Shown: piece by piece, positions 62,010 to 64,000 of the stretch
How positions within the stretch are numbered: position 1 is the stretch's first letter
Layout of the letters: each line of letters opens with the position of its first letter
Origin: Tetraselmis striata
Lineage: Eukaryota > Chlorophyta > Chlorodendrophyceae > Chlorodendrales > Chlorodendraceae
Assembly (NCBI GenBank): GCA_006384855.1
Contig: VCJN01001941.1
Coordinates: forward strand, 1-64,000
Length of the DNA: 64,000 nt
Reading direction: 5' to 3'
Position numbers and translations under genes: made by a program
Notes under the pieces: generated by a model
Told to the model about the DNA's origin: nothing
Seen by the model: only the letters and a program-made list of their open reading frames with translations
The model's database searches: none

Positions 62010-62880
62010 GGGGACATGTGCGGTAGTATTTCACACCCACGGGCGTTCATACAAGTATGTCGTTGTTGTCATCGCCCCCATGCAGTATGTCCCGACCGCA
62101 CAGTGTTACTCACGCTATACCATCGTATCAACGATAAATCGTTACACGTGCGGTAGCTTGTTATCATCCACTATGTTGATACGAGTATGTCACCAACCCG
62201 CCGGACAATAGTCACCCTATATCGGGCCAACGTGAAATCGTCGCAAGACGTGAACGCCGGACATTACGTCCCGACAATATCAGTAACGGTATATCGTGTC
62301 AACGTTAAATCGTTACATGTGCGGTAGTATTATATCATCATCCACGGCCGTTCATACAAATATGTCGTTGTTGTCATCAACCCCGCACAAAATATCCCGA
62401 CCGCACATTGTTAGGATCGATGTATCATCGTATCAACGATAAATCGTTACAAGTGCGGTAGCTTTAAGTTAGGATCCACGATCGTTTATACAAGTATGTC
62501 ACCAACCCGGACAATAGTCACACTATATCGAGTCAACGTGAAATCGTTACAAGTCGTGAACGCCGTACAACATGTCCTACAATATTAGTAATGACACATC
62601 GTGTCAACGATAATTCGTTGCAGGTGCGGTAGTATTTCATCACCCACGATCGTTCATGCGAGTATGGCCGTGTTATCGTGCTATCATCAACTCTGGACAG
62701 TGTTAGCTACGATATGTCGTATCAACGATTATATGTCGTTGCAAGTGCGGTAGTTTCTTATCACCCACGTTCATATATACAAGTATGCCATCATCAACGC
62801 CGGACAGTGTGTCCATAGCCCACAACCATGTTAGTGACTATATTGTGTCAACGTTCTCTGGTTACAAGTGGGGTGTTGTA
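62010..62880. repeat. Satellite with palindromic cores, unit about 305 bp
   Basis: The core AACGATAAATCGTT and variants occur near 62130, 62229, 62301, 62435, 62535, 62606, 62724 and 62850. The spacings repeat as about 100, 72 and 134 bp, giving a higher-order unit of about 305 bp. Most cores are followed by TACAAGTGCGGTAG. Other shared blocks are CAAGTATGTC and CGTTCATACAA. The copies are clearly diverged. Confidence 0.8.
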
Positions 62881-62896
62881 TTATGTGATGGAGGCA

Positions 62897-62993
62897 TCGG
62901 CGGCGGCGGGGGCGGAGGAGGAGGCATGAGGAGGAAGAGGCCTCTGAGGCATTGGCGGCGGCTGAGGAGGCGGAGGTGGAGGAGGAGGCGAAG

Positions 62994-63025
<32 letters not shown>

Positions 63026-63045
63026 GGAGGAGGCGGACGTTGGGC
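62897..63045. repeat. Purine-rich (GGA)n tract
   Basis: A plus-strand run of GGA, GAGGA and GGC units spans about 150 bp. It is followed by a (GT)n tract (63194-63217) and poly-G (63220-63238). It produces artefactual Arg-rich or Ser-rich ORFs. Confidence 0.85.
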
Positions 63046-63249
63046 GGGGGGGAGTACTACGGCTGTGAATTGGAGACATATATGGGAATAATATACGCCT
63101 GCACCGTAGCAGTTGACACCAACGTGATTGTAATTCAGTACCCGCCTACTGGCTTTGAAAAGATCTGCCGTGTCGTAGAGTGGTATGTTCGGTGGTGTGT
63201 GTGTGTGTGTGTGTGTGGCGGGGGGGGGGGGGGGGGGGAGACGGCATGC

Positions 63250-64000
63250 CCCGTGTCAGCGCGGAAGTAAGAGTATCATAGCTGTGTACAATTAATTACA
63301 TTTACTATGCGCATATTTGGTCAAATTGAGATAACATTTTATCGTTGCAAAGAATACTCGTGTAAATAAGGCCGCGGGTGCAAAAGCCGGAATCTGAAGA
63401 GAGCGAGTCTAACATGAGATGGCGTTGAGTGCAATAATGCAATAACGGCGGTGGGAAATCCTCAAGGGCGGTCAGGTTAAGGTAGGATGTACAGTGGCAT
63501 TGTTGATATCAACCTGAAGATGCAACACATGTAGTTCTGCCCGCTGCCCCCAGCTCGCTGTCCGCTCCCCGTTGCCCGCTGCCCGCTGCCTTCTCGTTCA
63601 CATGCTGCCGTACCTACGCAAACAAGACTAATCGCGTTCACGATTAATCGTGTTTATCCTTAGCACGGGGCTCCAGCCTAATTTCATCCATGCGCACGAT
63701 GTGCTGGACTATCAGTAATGTGCGCTCGGGGCGTCCCGCTTTCAATACGGGGTTGATGAAGCAGATAGATGAAAACACGCAAGTCTTGAAAAACCCTAAA
63801 TCCAAAGATGACAAGAAAACAACTACCTCACATGTAGTTGACACCACAAATCGTTACAAAGATTGTGTCGCGACGATATACCGTTGCGCCGATGATATAT
63901 GGCGTTTACTACGCCGGAAAAATACCGCAACGAATAATCGTGTCAACGATACGTCGTTCACACAGATCATATAAGTCACGCGCTCTGGCTCCGAAACCAT
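63250..64000. other. No gene seen; scattered palindromes
   Basis: A perfect CACGATTAATCGTG palindrome lies near 63639 and AACGATACGTCGTT near 63944; both resemble the satellite core. CCCGCTGCC units repeat near 63540-63590. No coding feature was recognised. Confidence 0.4.

Noticed and set aside
62785-63270. Arg-rich ORF with long Arg runs
   Set aside because: It is produced by the (GGA)n tract; the opposite strand gives an equally long Ser-rich ORF.

Overview
The window is nuclear DNA from a GC-rich, intron-dense eukaryote, most likely a green alga or another member of the green lineage. The main reasons are a class I (TPS1-type) trehalose-6-phosphate synthase carrying the plant-style inactive phosphatase domain, a PTS1-tagged peroxisomal Lon protease, an organelle-targeted bacterial-type rRNA methyltransferase, and TTTAGGG/CCCTAAA-like motifs in introns. 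I cannot name a genus. About three dozen long poly-G or poly-C runs occur, mostly in introns and intergenic DNA. Most introns are GT-AG; three look like GC-AG.

Layout: 0-2.4 kb holds a hypothetical four-exon minus-strand gene, followed by short and diverged duplications (1.5-4.3 kb). At 5.06-11.13 kb lies the most striking gene: a TIR / transmembrane / coiled-coil / 14-WD40 / Notch-type LNR protein whose plan copies bacterial TIR-WD40 proteins. From 12.6 to 14.7 kb is a 192-bp satellite. At 15.0-16.6 kb is a TA-flanked terminal-inverted-repeat element. At 17.1-19.5 kb (minus) is a MYND-finger plus ARM-repeat gene with two apparent frame breaks. At 21.0-23.6 kb are LINE fragments next to an (AT)n tract.

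From 25.5 kb the host genes are well preserved: TPS1 (+, 25.5-34.0 kb, 17 exons, open frame throughout), a membrane-anchored short-chain dehydrogenase (-, 34.9-36.7 kb, convergent with TPS1), a 5-kb gene-poor stretch, an RsmB-like 16S rRNA m5C methyltransferase (+, 41.8-49.5 kb, 15 exons), a small LTR element with identical terminal repeats (50.2-51.9 kb), a repeat-rich gap, and the peroxisomal Lon protease LON2 (-, 54.1-60.6 kb, 9 exons). The right end (62.0-62.9 kb) is a satellite built from palindromic cores with a repeating unit of about 305 bp.

The genes do not form one pathway: they cover sugar signalling (TPS1), peroxisome quality control (LON2), organellar ribosome maturation (RsmB), lipid or steroid-like redox (SDR) and probable innate sensing (TIR-WD40). 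Exon limits were derived by hand from splice consensus, phase continuity and family alignment from memory; they are models, not transcript evidence.
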